Shown here piece by piece: positions 23,106-34,286 of a stretch of DNA of 64,000 nt. Origin of the DNA: Gerris lacustris (Eukaryota; Arthropoda; Insecta; Hemiptera; Gerridae); NCBI GenBank assembly GCA_951217055.1, contig OX578279.1, forward strand, positions 72,389,131 to 72,453,130, in the 5' to 3' direction. The translations under genes and the position numbers were made by a program. The first letter of the stretch is position 1. The number at the start of each line of letters is the position of its first letter. The notes below the pieces were generated by a model. It saw only the letters and a program-made list of their open reading frames with translations. It did not search any database and had not been told where the DNA came from.

Positions 23106-23156
23106 GATTATACAGAAGGGGTACGCTATTGCCGAGATTTACCGAAGTTTTTTCCG

Positions 23157-23164
23157 GCCAAGAG
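23157..23164. repeat. Merlin target-site duplication, right
   Basis: GCCAAGAG, identical to the left copy at 21362-21369. Confidence 0.75.
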
Positions 23165-23708
23165 ATGCACACTTTAAATTGCGACAATTAAATACCAAGT
23201 AGGCATTAAAAATAATAGATTTTACAATGAGTAGAAAATGAAGTAGTCTTTGAGTTTGTTTGGAGTTTATATTTTTCCCTGGGGAGTACTAAACAAAAGA
23301 GAGAGGAACTGTGCAGGCAAGAGTTAGAAGTTTAGAGAAGAATAACTTAGTGTGAGTAACTAATCTGAGTTTTCACCTCCGGGTGTATCTTGATGCAAGT
23401 TTAAAGTTTTCATCACTCTGTTTGTCTTGAGTTAAAACTTTGATTAAAGTTCACACCAACTATACAATAGTAACGAGGCTCTTGTTAGTGTTAGTTATTT
23501 TTTACTTTCATATATATGTATTATCTATATGTGTACGTTCTATTCTCATACATGTGTTCTCTTATTACAAAGTACGAGTAGTACATAAAAGGAGAATGTA
23601 GTTTGATGAAACAAAGAAAAGGTTATATTTAAAATGCGTGGAGCCAACAGATCAACGGAATCGAGTTTATTGACATTTATTATACATATTGGGAAGGTAG
23701 AAGAAGAA
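23165..23708. other. Spacer between Merlin and repeat B
   Basis: No gene or repeat recognised. Confidence 0.35.
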
Positions 23709-23895
23709 TAGTACATTACGCGTCTAGTGCGGAAAATAGCATTTTGCATGTGAGTGTGGAGTTTGCAACCGAGCGATAGCGAGGGTAGTAAAACCACACG
23801 AGCAAAGAAAAATGCAGTTTTCGCACGAGTTGCGCACCATACTTTATCTACGATTGTTGATTTTAATAATAAATACAGACAAAAAAAAAATACAC

Positions 23896-24321
23896 TGCCA
23901 ATTAGTGTGGCACATAGCTTTCTCGCATCCTATCATGTACTTTATTGTTAAATTAACATTAAAGTTTTATTACTTTATTGTTATATTGTTTGTTGTCTAA
24001 GAACAATTAAATTCTTTTTAGCGATCTTTAACACTTTATAGGGGTGTCGCTGTAGGTTTTACTAAATAATTGTATTTGAAAAAAATGTTCGTCTCATTGA
24101 ATAGATTAGGTATGATTTTTTTCCCGACCGAAAATTCTAATTTTAAATTTGAAGTTCACGTTTACGCGAGCTTTGCGCGTGAACGCTTGAACGGATAACG
24201 TTGTCCAACGAACTCGACCTGAGCATTGGTAAAATAAACATGTCTACCAAATTTCATCAAAATCGGGCAACATTTACTCAAGTTATCGTCGCACGTTTCA
24301 CGATTCGCGGACACACAGACC

Positions 24322-24361
<40 letters not shown>

Positions 24362-24496
24362 CGGAACCAAAAATGTTCCCTGATGTCTGAAACGGATTTC
24401 TGTCTTGGAATTTTTAAAATCGGAGGCATAAAACTTTTTTGTTCTCAAAAGTGAACACAATACTTCCGTTACCTTCGGTAAGCTCGGAAGCAAAAC
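23896..24496 (+). mobile_element. Repeat A, copy 3, nested in repeat B
   Basis: Full-length: starts TGCCAATTAGTGTGGCACAT, ends CTCGGAAGCAAAAC. Contains a perfect GACA run at about 24318-24360, and GTTTACGCGAGCTTTGCGCG near 24160. Confidence 0.8.
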
Positions 24497-24525
24497 AAAA
24501 CAACAGTTACTTTAATTAAAAAACC

Positions 24526-24730
24526 AGCAAATTAGTTTATCTGCGATTGATACGAAATATAAACATATTATCTCTGTTTAGATGCGTAGAAAGTGATTCT
24601 TTTCGTAGTTGTATTCATGCGTGTTTCATAATTCATCTTTATTTCCGTACTAGGGCGGAAATAAAGAAGAATTCTTCACCTTATCACACGATTACCGTGT
24701 TTGTTTTACATTTAACAAAACTAATTTGCT
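24526..24730 (-). repeat. Module G, inverted relative to 7828-8040
   Basis: Bounded by AGCAAATTAG and CTAATTTGCT. Its reverse complement matches 7828-8040 throughout, while the flank to its left (ACAGTTACTTTA) is in the same orientation in both B copies. This shows inversion of the module. A third copy without the central hairpin is at about 25165-25305. Confidence 0.75.
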
Positions 24731-24737
24731 ATTTGTT

Positions 24738-24750
24738 TACACTTCACAAC
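24738..24750. repeat. SINE target-site duplication, left
   Basis: TACACTTCACAAC, identical to 25049-25061. Confidence 0.8.
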
Positions 24751-25048
24751 AAGGGAGCTAGCGTAGCCGTGTGAGTTAAACCACGTCTGCTCGGCCATCA
24801 CTGAATCTCGAGTGGAACGAGACGGGGTTCGATTCCTCGCCGTGACACTCTGATTTATATGGCTCACTATTGATCACATCATACTCGCTTCGGCGGTACA
24901 AATGTACATATGTATGATGTGTGAAGTGGCTGGAACTCTCTACCGCGGGGCGTAAAAAGGGCCTGAATGATGGCCTAATTGCAAGGTTCGAACAAGTGGT
25001 TCGTCCTACCCGTCCTAGTAGAAAGTACTAGACTACTACTACTACTAC
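24751..25048 (+). mobile_element. tRNA-derived SINE with 13-bp target duplication
   Basis: The head carries an A box TAGCGTAGCCGT (24759-24770, one mismatch) and a perfect B box GGTTCGATTCC (24826-24836). The body includes CATCATACTCGCTTCGGCGG, and the element ends in a CTA-triplet tail (about 25030-25048). TACACTTCACAAC lies on both sides. The head is unlike that of the SINE at 4657, so this is a second family. It would be transcribed by pol III and mobilised by a LINE partner not identified here. Confidence 0.85.
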
Positions 25049-25061
25049 TACACTTCACAAC
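25049..25061. repeat. SINE target-site duplication, right
   Basis: TACACTTCACAAC, identical to 24738-24750. Confidence 0.8.
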
Positions 25062-25306
25062 TAGCGCGATGACTGCATTTGGCTTTGCACGTGTGGTTTT
25101 ACTACCCTTTCTATCACTTGGGGTGCAAAATGCTACTTTCCGCACTAGACGCGTAATGTACTATTAGCTAAATGTAAACATGCTAATTATGCGATGTGGT
25201 GAAGAATTATGAAATGCGCATTCACAATGAATACAACTACGAAAAGAATATCTTTCTACGCATCAAAACAGAGATAAAATGTTATATTTTGTATCAATCG
25301 TAGATA

Positions 25307-25910
25307 ATAGTTATTTATGCACCTAGGGAGTAACGTAAGCCGAAAAACTTGGTTCTTGAGATGAAGCCGAAGGAACCATGGTCCCTAAATCCCGAGGCGA
25401 AGCCGAGGGAATAACTCTAATTAGCTCCCGAGGCGCAGCCAAGGGAGATAATTATCGCGAGGGGAATAATGGCACTTTAATCACGAGGTACCTACAATAT
25501 TTTATCTCCAGTAGGAAGAAAATACACATTTTCGTCCATTCCACAGTTTTTATTTATTATTTTAATAAATAACAATAATTATTAGCACATTTAATAGCAG
25601 ATATAAGAGATTCAATATTAAAAACAAACAAGAAATTGAAATTAAACTCAAATAGAAGGTTATTTAGATGCAGGTTATAAACAAAGATACACATGGTCGA
25701 AAAAGCAGTGTCTCCAACCTGATTTCTACAACTTCATTATATTAGCCATTCATTTTCTACTATTTATAAAATAATTAAGTTGCAATCTTTACTTTTTCGC
25801 CCTACTTTTACTTTTTCTCCCTACTTTTTGAGTTCAGGGATGAAAAGACTTACTTTAGTCCCTCTAAACTAATTCAAAATCATAACTTTTTCTCCCTACT
25901 GGAGATGAAA
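25307..25910 (+). mobile_element. Repeat C, copy 3
   Basis: Same orientation as 8472-9065, with the clearest GAGGCGAAGCCGAGG and GAGGCGCAGCCAAGG words (25395-25445). Directly follows a module G copy. Confidence 0.7.
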
Positions 25911-26039
25911 TATTTTTGCTGTACCATTAGGGGTGAAAAAACGATTGCATAAATTTCTTGTTTTTGCCTCGAACAGCGATTTATTGCTGTTTTTTATATA
26001 AGATCATTCAAATTTAAAATGTATTTTAAAATAAATAAG

Positions 26040-26105
26040 TAAATCAAAATTTAAATTTTCCATAGTATGAATAGTAATTAAAACTTAAAAATTAAATAAG
26101 TAATG
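26040..26105 (+). repeat. Fragment related to the tRNA-SINE right arm
   Basis: AAATTTTCC, TATGAATA and TAAAACTTAAAAA appear in the same order as at 4439-4478. Confidence 0.45.
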
Positions 26106-26130
26106 TTTAATTACCGTTTTTTAATATTTA

Positions 26131-27850
26131 AATTATAGTTATTCAAATTACAAGTAAATTAATATTGATGAGATAGGTCCCCCAGCAATATTTAAGGACT
26201 TCCAGGATAAGTTACAAAGTTTAATACTTCGATTGTAGTTAGTGTTTTATTTGTTGGATTTAGTAAAGGGAAGAAATGTTAAATCCCTAAAAGGATTCCA
26301 GGTTTAAATCTGTTCTCTAAAGGCAAGATGTCCCTTCCTGTCTATTGTATCTGTCGACACCTCTAAAACCCTCCGAGATTAAACAAACGTTTCAGGATTT
26401 CAAGGCAGCCCGCGGGTCTGGGTAGGGTCCAAGCCCTTTGAATAATGTAACACCAGAGTTCAATTAGCTTGGGAGCCCTTGAGCCGGCTCTAATCCGTGG
26501 GCAGGTTAGTAAACAGTAGAAGGTCTCCCGTGATATAGCCGCGGCCTCATAATCCACGGCTTTTAACATTTCACTGGATCCTATGATCCGTGTTATTTAG
26601 ACCTCTATTAACCACTGACAGGGAACTCAGGTTATCAAACGATCCCGGAACCCTCATGCCCTTTACATATTGAAATTCTAATTAACGCTTTAAATAGCAC
26701 AGCTTACGCTAACAGCACTCTAGCAAAATGTTTCCCACAAAATAATTAGGAGCATAAGAATGCTTAAAGCCCATGGTCATAAACCCTAATGAATACAGCA
26801 TTGAGTTTCAACAACCAGTCTGCATAATACATCGAGTTTGTCTTATACCCGATAAATACTACTAGTCCTTTAGAAATAATTTAACAAGCCCTTTCCAAGG
26901 GTTCCGATTTGTGCTAGAGCTTTCACATTGAATCAAAGACCTTTTAATATGTATTTAGGACGACTACCTGTTCACTTTGATTAATTATTATGAACATATG
27001 TTCACATAGTTGTATACTCCAAATCAAACATATTAATTAAACAGAGATTAAGGTATACTCATTAGTTAATATGAAGTTCATGAATAATCATGAGACTTAA
27101 ATTACGCCGATCTATAGTCGGCAACAACTATCCACTTATTTCGGTTCATGAATTTCTGAATTTCAGTTGTACGTCACACTCATAATTTATTCACAAAGAG
27201 GAATATAGAGCATATCTTCCAGGATTATCAAATACATAATTAGAATGGACTTGAACTGCAGTGCGCGGATAGAACCATTAGGACCTTCACAACTACTCGT
27301 AAAACCCATTCCTTTATCCTCTGTAACTAGCTTAATAACCTGGATAGCAAAATTTTGATAAACATAAAATAAAATTTGAATTATACTTCAAATTTACTTC
27401 AGTTATATTTAATTGACCACAGATTACCGACATCGCAGGTGAACTTCCCTTTCGCATTCATCCGTCAAAACACAGCACAGCCATATCAGGCATTATTGGA
27501 TATTTTTGTTAGGATATTGAGAGGGAACTTGCTACTATATACTAGAAAATACAACGTCATCCTTAAATATCATTCTTAAACAACATGCCTATCTTTCTCT
27601 TGGATCTTTCAGATGTGCAGTCTCGCCATGCAGTTCTTCTGTCGAGCATTATGAAATACATGACTAAAATGAACACCTCGGACCTTCTAGTGCTAGTGCC
27701 AAGCGACTTCGGCAACATTGATTCATTATGTGTTTTTCGTGGCTTAGCCGCTACGTCTTATATACACATAATTCAAAGTTCTCTAGCGCTTAAACCGTTC
27801 GTCTGAGGAAAAAGCTTAAGAGTCATAAATCATAGGCAATTTATTTCTTT
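26131..27850. other. Unannotated, mostly unique-looking sequence
   Basis: Moderate G+C around 26340-26660. The frames at 26363-26569 (minus), 27376-27579 and 27585-27806 (plus) show no domain, no codon bias I can detect and no match to other parts of the window. This is the largest stretch free of recognised repeats, so a split host exon cannot be excluded. Confidence 0.4.
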
Positions 27851-27942
27851 GTCAGGGGTCCCCGGACTTGGACAAGACCGGGTGATTTGGAAAATTAAAT
27901 AGGACCGGGAAATTTCAAAAATTCAAAAATCCAACATGGCGG

Positions 27943-28130
27943 ACGTGACGTCTGAGGGTGGTATACCTGGAGGGTGGCAGGGGGTGGCAGGCCTGGAGGG
28001 GGGTGGTATACCTGGAGGGGGTGGTCGGTGGTAGTGGGGGAAGGGGGGAGGGTGGGGGTAGTGAGGGAATGGTGAGGAGTGGGGGTATGACGTAGGGGGA
28101 GAGGAGTGGGAGTCGACCAGAGGGGCCCAA
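27943..28130 (+). repeat. G-rich island on the plus strand
   Basis: About 190 bp dominated by GGGGGT, GGAGGG and GGTGG runs, with an internal degenerate repeat of GGTATACCTGGAGG. Many G runs of three or more are close enough for G-quadruplex folding. The minus-strand frame (SPLPPLPP) reflects base composition. Confidence 0.75.
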
Positions 28131-29229
28131 TACCTACTTTTGTTTCTAAAAGTTTGTATTCAGTTCTAAACGAACTGAATAAGTATTCACCATTTGACTG
28201 AACTAAATTACAAATAAATTTTACTTAAAATTATTACCATTCACGCGATATGTCTATAAATTATTCAATAAATATACGACTTAAATGAATTACGTCTTAA
28301 ATGAATGAGAGTTTGTTGTGTTCTAGTGTTGTCTATATTCAAAGAAATACAGTTTCAATATATTCCGTATATGTGTAGAAAATAGAAGACATATTTTAGG
28401 TCGCTATTGAATTTGGTCTCTTTTTTGAATTTTGTGATTAGTGGATTTTATATGGTTTTCGTTTTATATACTGGATAAGGCTTGGTGAGTAATATTGTTT
28501 TAGGGTTTTTTAGGGTAGGAAAAAAAAATTACTGCATTTGATTCCTGGATATGTCTCATTTTTCCAATAAATGGCCGAACTAATTGATTAAAAAAAACTA
28601 TTGAACAAGAATAATTAGAATATCTGTTGTGAAATATCGATATGCATTAAATTATAACTTATGTTGTGTTTAACCTATCTCATTAAAATGTACAGATTAA
28701 TCGAAAAAGTTAAGTTTAAGTTACGTAAGAGCTTAAGAGTAATAAAGATTTTCGTTCAAAAAAAGGACAGGAAAATGATTAATTTAAGAAGGAGAAGTTA
28801 AATCTAAAGACAAGGAAGTAAGGTAGATTGAGCACTTGGCTTTGATCTCGGTAAGGGAGAGTAATGAAGTTGTGGCTAACTTCCTCAATCAGATCCCTTC
28901 ACACCTAACTCTAAGTCCTTATCATTCTGAGGTGAACCCAAGTCTATTATAGTATTTCCATTAATTTGGAATTTAACCAACACCTAGAGTACTATCTACT
29001 GTGTACTATAAATTGTGATAAGTAGTACCACTGAATGTAGTCGATTACCCAATCAATTTATTATTAATGCATCCCAAAAGAACTCATTAGATACGAAATT
29101 AACAGCTATCATTTAGGAAAGATGAGTTACAATAGTGTTTACATGATGATGAAAGAATATGGCGATGAACTATCTATCATTCATTAAAAATTTTCTTAAT
29201 TAAAATTGGTGTGAGGAGCTTATGTCAGA
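28131..29229. other. AT-rich, nothing recognised
   Basis: No ORF with a domain and no repeat shared with the rest of the window. Confidence 0.35.
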
Positions 29230-29950
29230 AATAAATTTTAAGTCATCGAATATAGCACTAATAAACAAAGAGAGATACTATAATACTAATAATAATATGA
29301 CTTATTATTTTCTAATAATGAATCAACAAAATGTTAAAAATAATAATTTATAATTATCATTTTTATTTGGGAGAATATCACCATAAAAAGGAATGAAAGA
29401 GAGTTGGGAGGAAGAGTGACTAGGTCTATTAATTGTATTGTATAATATTGCTAGGCCAAAACTCCTAGACCTTAGGGAACCCTGCCTAGAGCATCGATAT
29501 ATCTCGAAGCTAAGTCGACAGTAACTTTGAAAAATAGACCCCATAGAATTCCAACTTATAAATAAAATAGTTAACAAGTAAGGCGAGCTTCACTTAATTA
29601 CGTGAGGCTACACTTGCCGGTTTATATAAGATTAAGTTACAATTATTAAGTGTGAAATTTTAATGGTTGCATATTCTTTTTCTACTCTTCAAGACCTTTA
29701 AATTGATCTATAACATGTCATGGTGACTAAAAACCTTTTTTTAGTCGCCCACCATATTGGCCGCCATCTTGGAAATATTTAATGTGCAAACTCCAAAAAG
29801 TGTACAGTTTTCACAAATACCGAAATGCACCTGTGTGCAGAATTTCATGTTCCTAGCTATAGTACCTAGTTTATGAATTGAAACATGTCAACGGACAGAC
29901 AGAGCCGTTTTATAAGGTTCCTTTTCGTACAGAAACCTAAAAATGGAAAC
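29230..29950 (+). repeat. Duplicated region, first unit
   Basis: The part 29573-29947 (ACAAGTAAGGCG, GCATATTCTTTT, ATAACATGTCATGGTGACTA, GGCCGCCATCTTGG, ACGGACAGACAGAG, CAGAAACCTAAAAA) is repeated with substitutions at 29985-30330. The 29300-29540 part also matches 1240-1680. Confidence 0.8.
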
Positions 29951-29984
29951 TAATAAGTCATCAAATACAGCACTAATAAATAAA

Positions 29985-30330
29985 CAAGTAAGGCGCGCTT
30001 CACGTAAGTACGTTAAGTTAAGTTAAAATTATTAAGTGAAATAGTTGCATATTCTTTTACTGCACTTCAATACCTTAAAATTGATGTATAACATGTCATG
30101 GTGACTAAAAACATTTTTTTTAGTCACCCGCCATATTGGCCGCCATCTTGAAAATATTAATTATGAAAAATCGAAAAAGTGTCCAGTTGTCTCAAATGCC
30201 AAGATGCACCTGTGTGCCGAATTTCATGTTCTTAGCTGTAGTAGTTTATGAATTGAAACAACCAACGGACAGACAGACAGAGCCGTTATACATAAGGTTT
30301 CTTTTTGCACTTTATACAGAAACCTAAAAA
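29985..30330 (+). repeat. Duplicated region, second unit
   Basis: Direct copy of 29573-29947. AAGTCATC-AATA-AGCACTAATAAA flanks occur before both units (29240 and 29956), suggesting tandem duplication of a whole element. Confidence 0.8.
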
Positions 30331-31989
30331 AGATAGCAGACATTTAGAATATTTGTCAAAAAAGTGTATAGAATCTAGAAAATTCCACCTTATAAAATGG
30401 CAGTGATCAATTTATTAATTAAATGAAACGTCAGATTAACAAATTCAAGAAATAAAAACAAATTTATTCTCTTTAAAATTGTTGGATTTCATATAGAGAT
30501 GAAAACACCTGCGCCACATCATACAAATTATATTTGTCTTGAGAAAATGAGGGAAATTTCAAATTATTTGACTAACGTATTGTTCGGTGGAACAATGAGA
30601 AACAACTGGAAAGACCTGTACGGCATTAAGGAAATTTTCAAGAGACATTCAGTAAACTCGAAACGATTTCTCCCTTAAGGTAAAGCAAAAATTATTCAAA
30701 ATCAGATAAAATAAGCTGGAACAAGACGGAGAAAACGGTAATAATGAAACATCAAGAGTTGGAGAAATTTCATTAGCGAGAATCATAATATGCGTTAGCT
30801 GCGAAACTTGTCGAAGGAAGGGAAGGAAGGATACATCAGGAGTGTACACGATGAGAAGGATAGGGGGTACACGATATGCTGCAGATAAGTGGGTTAATGT
30901 ATGCAGATTAGGCAAGGCAGAAGGAGGAAATAATGTCTTAAAGAGACAGGCGCCCAGCGCAACCGACAGACGTCGTATCTCATTCACTATGTGGTGAAGC
31001 ATACTCAAGAGATAGAGATCTTACCAAGGATGATATTAAAAGCCTTCACTTCAACCACATCTACCAGAGGAAGCAATTTAAAGTAAACCTCATCCCTTTT
31101 ATCCCTTTTAGTAGTCATTTGATTAACTCAAAAGGCAACCTCTCTTAGCTGGAGACAAATCAAGACTAGTGTTCGTAGTATCCAACGACGAATTTACCTA
31201 ATGCTTTAAATCAAAGTCAACTAGAAGAACATTTGACTTATAAAATGTAATACAGAATGCATTACACTACCATGTATAAATTCAGAGATTTCTAAAGTAA
31301 AGAGAGGTTTGCAAGCTAAACACGTTAGTAAATATTTCTGAATGAGAAAAAGTCTTTTACTCTGATTTACATAATCCTCAAATATAAATAACAATATGTT
31401 TTAATTTACATTCTCTCTTATAACATGCAGTGGGGATTAAAGAATTTTTCTACTTTCTACGAATGAGAGATGTAAATGCATTGGAAAAAAAGAAAGAAGA
31501 AGAAAAAAAAATACCTTGATAAACTGACATTTCTATAGAATATGTGATGTTTCAATCTGTACTACATAACCTATTTTACATTCATTATCATTTTTTTTTT
31601 TTTCGTCATTACCTAATAATAGGAATGATCAAATACCCCATTATATTTATATAATAAAGCTTAATTAAATACAAACTAGCTATAAAATAGTATGTTGGGT
31701 TGATACGTAAGTTTTCCTCGGCCGTTGTAATCATAACAGTCTGGGTTTCCGAGGAAGATAGCTTTAACGTTGGCGGTCAAGTTTTTACCCATTAATATGT
31801 TGGAAGTGGAACTGTGGAACGTCGAACTTTCAAAATTTTCTAGGAGAGGTCTTCACCCAAAACTCTTGTGTGTTATTGATTTATTTAGACTAAACAAAAG
31901 GGAGAGATATAAACCACTTTTATAACATTATATTTATTTAAGGGTTAAATTCGATGGAGTCGCAACGTAAAATGCATATACAATGCAAT
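30331..31989. other. Unassigned sequence
   Basis: The minus-strand frame 30649-31008 (119 codons) has no recognisable domain. Around 31695, TTGGGTTGATACGTAAGTTT loosely resembles a mariner terminus, but no opposite end was found. Confidence 0.3.
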
Positions 31990-33205
31990 AGGATATATAT
32001 GGCTGGTACCGAAGTGCGCCAGCCCCCCTTCGGATTAGAAAAAGGTTACGGTCGAAGTGCGCCAGCCTCTTAGTCTAAAGGGTGTGGGTCAGGTAATCCC
32101 GGGTTGTACCTCTTGCACCCCGTCTAATCCCAAAGAACTTTGTAGTGGACTTCCAAAATTGGAATCCAACAAGCCTTTCGAAATGTCTTCCAAGCACTTT
32201 GGAAAAATTCAGGATTAGGATTCTTTACTGAGGACTACCGATGTTCTACCAACGATGGCCAACTAATTAAGTTTATCTTCGAACTACTCTATATAGACCC
32301 TGAAGAAGTTGAAGAATGTTATATTGAAGATTAAATAAGCCATCGCAATGATCGATTTTGGGACAATATCACCGAGAACTACATATGTTGATCTGTCCAC
32401 GGCTAAATTCTCAATACCAATGTGGGATTCAAGCCGCCTAGCGTTGGTTGTTTATAATAATAAAGTATCTAGATTTGAAACGGGAAAGTCATTTTTAATT
32501 TATTTAGGAGTATGTACATAAATAAATTACACCTTTCAATATGTATTTTGTATTATATTTATTGAATATAGACTCATTTGTATTATAATGTATATTATAT
32601 ATGCAGAAGGGTATAAGATTTTAGTAGTAGTATGATGAGTACGTTTAATGTTAAGTTAATCTAAGCCCTTCTAATAAATATTAGCACTTACTTATAAGTG
32701 AGTGTAATTTATGTAAGAAACATTTCTTTAATTTTTAATATTAACAAAATAAATTGATTTTTCTTTCGTATTTTTGATTATTTTCTTAAATTTCCTACGT
32801 TTAATGATAACTAATTTTGATTTTGTAAGTTAGTTTTTGTTTTTTTTTCATTTTGAATATTCACAAATTAAAGTGTATTTTCTGACTTAATTTGGATTTT
32901 GTTCTTACGGGAACATTCTACAGATTCTCCTATGCACTGAGATTTGCTAATGATCGCCGTATCATTCTGAGGAGTTTGTTGAAAGTAACTTGAAATCGGT
33001 TTAGTATTTAGTATATGGGAATATTGACAACGATTAGTCCTTTAGATTAGAGGATCCGTGTCCGAGGTGGGTGGACTACCTGGGTCGAGAGATAGGATTT
33101 ACCCAGCGCACTTCGACCGTACCCTTCAAAAAGGGGCTGGCGCACTTCCCCCGTGACCCGACCTATCCCTGCGCACTTGGTGTACAGTCGATATATATAA
33201 AGGGT
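31990..33205. mobile_element. Inverted-repeat region, possible non-autonomous element
   Basis: The left end (about 31990-32067) has GAAGTGCGCCAGCC and then ACGGTCGAAGTGCGCCAGCC. The right end (about 33106-33148) has the reverse complement of both in mirrored order, and the match extends weakly through TATATAT on both outer sides. The 1 kb between has no ORF over 60 codons. The arrangement suggests terminal inverted repeats with internal direct subrepeats. Confidence 0.55.
33190..33203 (+). promoter_or_regulatory. TATA-box-like site
   Basis: GATATATATAAAGGG inside a locally G+C-rich stretch (33047-33260). Position and composition resemble a core promoter, perhaps of the element at 31990-33205 or of an LTR. 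No transcript start can be shown. Confidence 0.3.
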
Positions 33206-33706
33206 CCTGGTTCTTACTCTCCCGTTTAGACGATACGATTTTGGCATTCGACACGATGCGATAAGGAATTGTATCAATGAAAAAGCAAAGACTTTTCACA
33301 ATGCGATTCATAGTGTAGCACCTTAACAATAGCCTCCGTATTAAGCTCAGGTATTAAATAGGTTAATTAAATAAAACAAAAACGATATACCGTCAAGCAT
33401 TGCAAAAACACCTCGAATAGTATCGCATCTGTTAATGAACTTGTTTCTATATGTTATACCTGTTACAGTCAGTTAATTTTTACTCAACTGTATGATCCAA
33501 ACACAATTAATGGATAATGAGCTCATAAACCAAATCCAAATTTCGGCACTTATTTTCTTGAGTTATTTCCGTCATCTCATAAGTTCTATGTAAGATCCAT
33601 GCAAGCTTCCCCTTCCTTTCCTTTCATTTTTCAACAAACATTACTCCAATAACCTTATTTACACTCATTTCACTACATACGGTAAAAAATACACATATTT
33701 AGACTA

Positions 33707-34284
33707 GTCCAGGAGATAGCGTGCAAAAATGTGCCTGACTAACATCAAGCTAGAATTTTGTATAAGTAGTCAATATTTTAGCGCCTTTTAAGAATATGTG
33801 GTTGGCTAAGTTCGTCTGCGGGACATAGCTTGGAAATATAGGCGTTTGAAAAAAACAAACCGATGGAGAGCGGCCATGTCTCACCAATTATGGTGGACAA
33901 TGTGATTTTCACGATCCTGAGTACAGAATTAGTTAGTAGACCAAAAATCAAGACGATGTAATTTTCAAACTTGATAGGTTAGTTATTCAAATATTACTAA
34001 AAATCAACGTGGCCACCTGTCACGGGACAAACTAACATCAAATTGATTTTCGGTCTACTAACTAATTCTGTACTCAGGATCTTGAAAATCATTTTGTCCA
34101 CCATAATTGGTGAGACATGGCCACTCTCCACCTGTTTGTTATTTTCAAACGCCTATTGCCAAGCTATGTCCCACAGACGAACTTAGCCGACCATATATTC
34201 TTAAAAGGCTCTAAAAGATTGACTTGTATACAAAATTCTAGCTTGATGTTAGTCAGACTCTTATTTGCACGCTATCTCCTGGAC
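33707..34284. mobile_element. Fold-back element T1
   Basis: Arms of about 260 bp: the first half is the reverse complement of the second. Ends are GTCCAGGAGATAGCGTGC and its complement, flanked by TA (33705-33706, 34285-34286). Shared internal words include ACATCAAGCTAGAATTTTGT and GATCCTGAGTAC. Non-coding. Confidence 0.85.
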
Positions 34285-34286
34285 TA

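Larger units (their letters stand above)
21370..23156 (+). mobile_element. Complete Merlin DNA transposon
   Basis: About 1.79 kb element around the transposase. The left inverted repeat (about 21376-21427) and right one (about 23100-23154) share a core reading CTCGGCAATAGCGTACCCCT, with only a few differences on either side of it. The 8-bp word GCCAAGAG lies immediately outside both ends (21362-21369 and 23157-23164), as expected for the 8-9 bp target duplication of Merlin. A small indel difference leaves the exact outermost bases uncertain by a few nucleotides. Confidence 0.88.
23711..25161 (+). mobile_element. Repeat B, full copy with two nested insertions
   Basis: Terminal inverted repeats of about 90 bp begin GTACATTACGCGTCTAGTGC on the left; the right end is its reverse complement, with TA flanking both (23709-23710, 25162-25163). 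The arms contain CGAGCGATAGCGAGGGTAGT. Inside lie a repeat A copy (23896-24496), module G (24526-24730) and a SINE (24751-25048). No transposase remains. TA flanks fit Tc1/mariner-like or related non-autonomous elements. Confidence 0.78.

Noticed and set aside
24162..24493. Frames reading SVCLSVCLSV or TDRQTDRQ (also 51525-51813)
   Set aside because: Produced by the GACA/TGTC run inside repeat A, open in both strands.
26363..26569. Possible host exon on the minus strand
   Set aside because: 68 codons, no motif, no convincing splice signals with a partner exon.
31690..31730. Mariner-like terminus TTGGGTTGATACGTAAGTTT
   Set aside because: No matching opposite end or transposase within reach.
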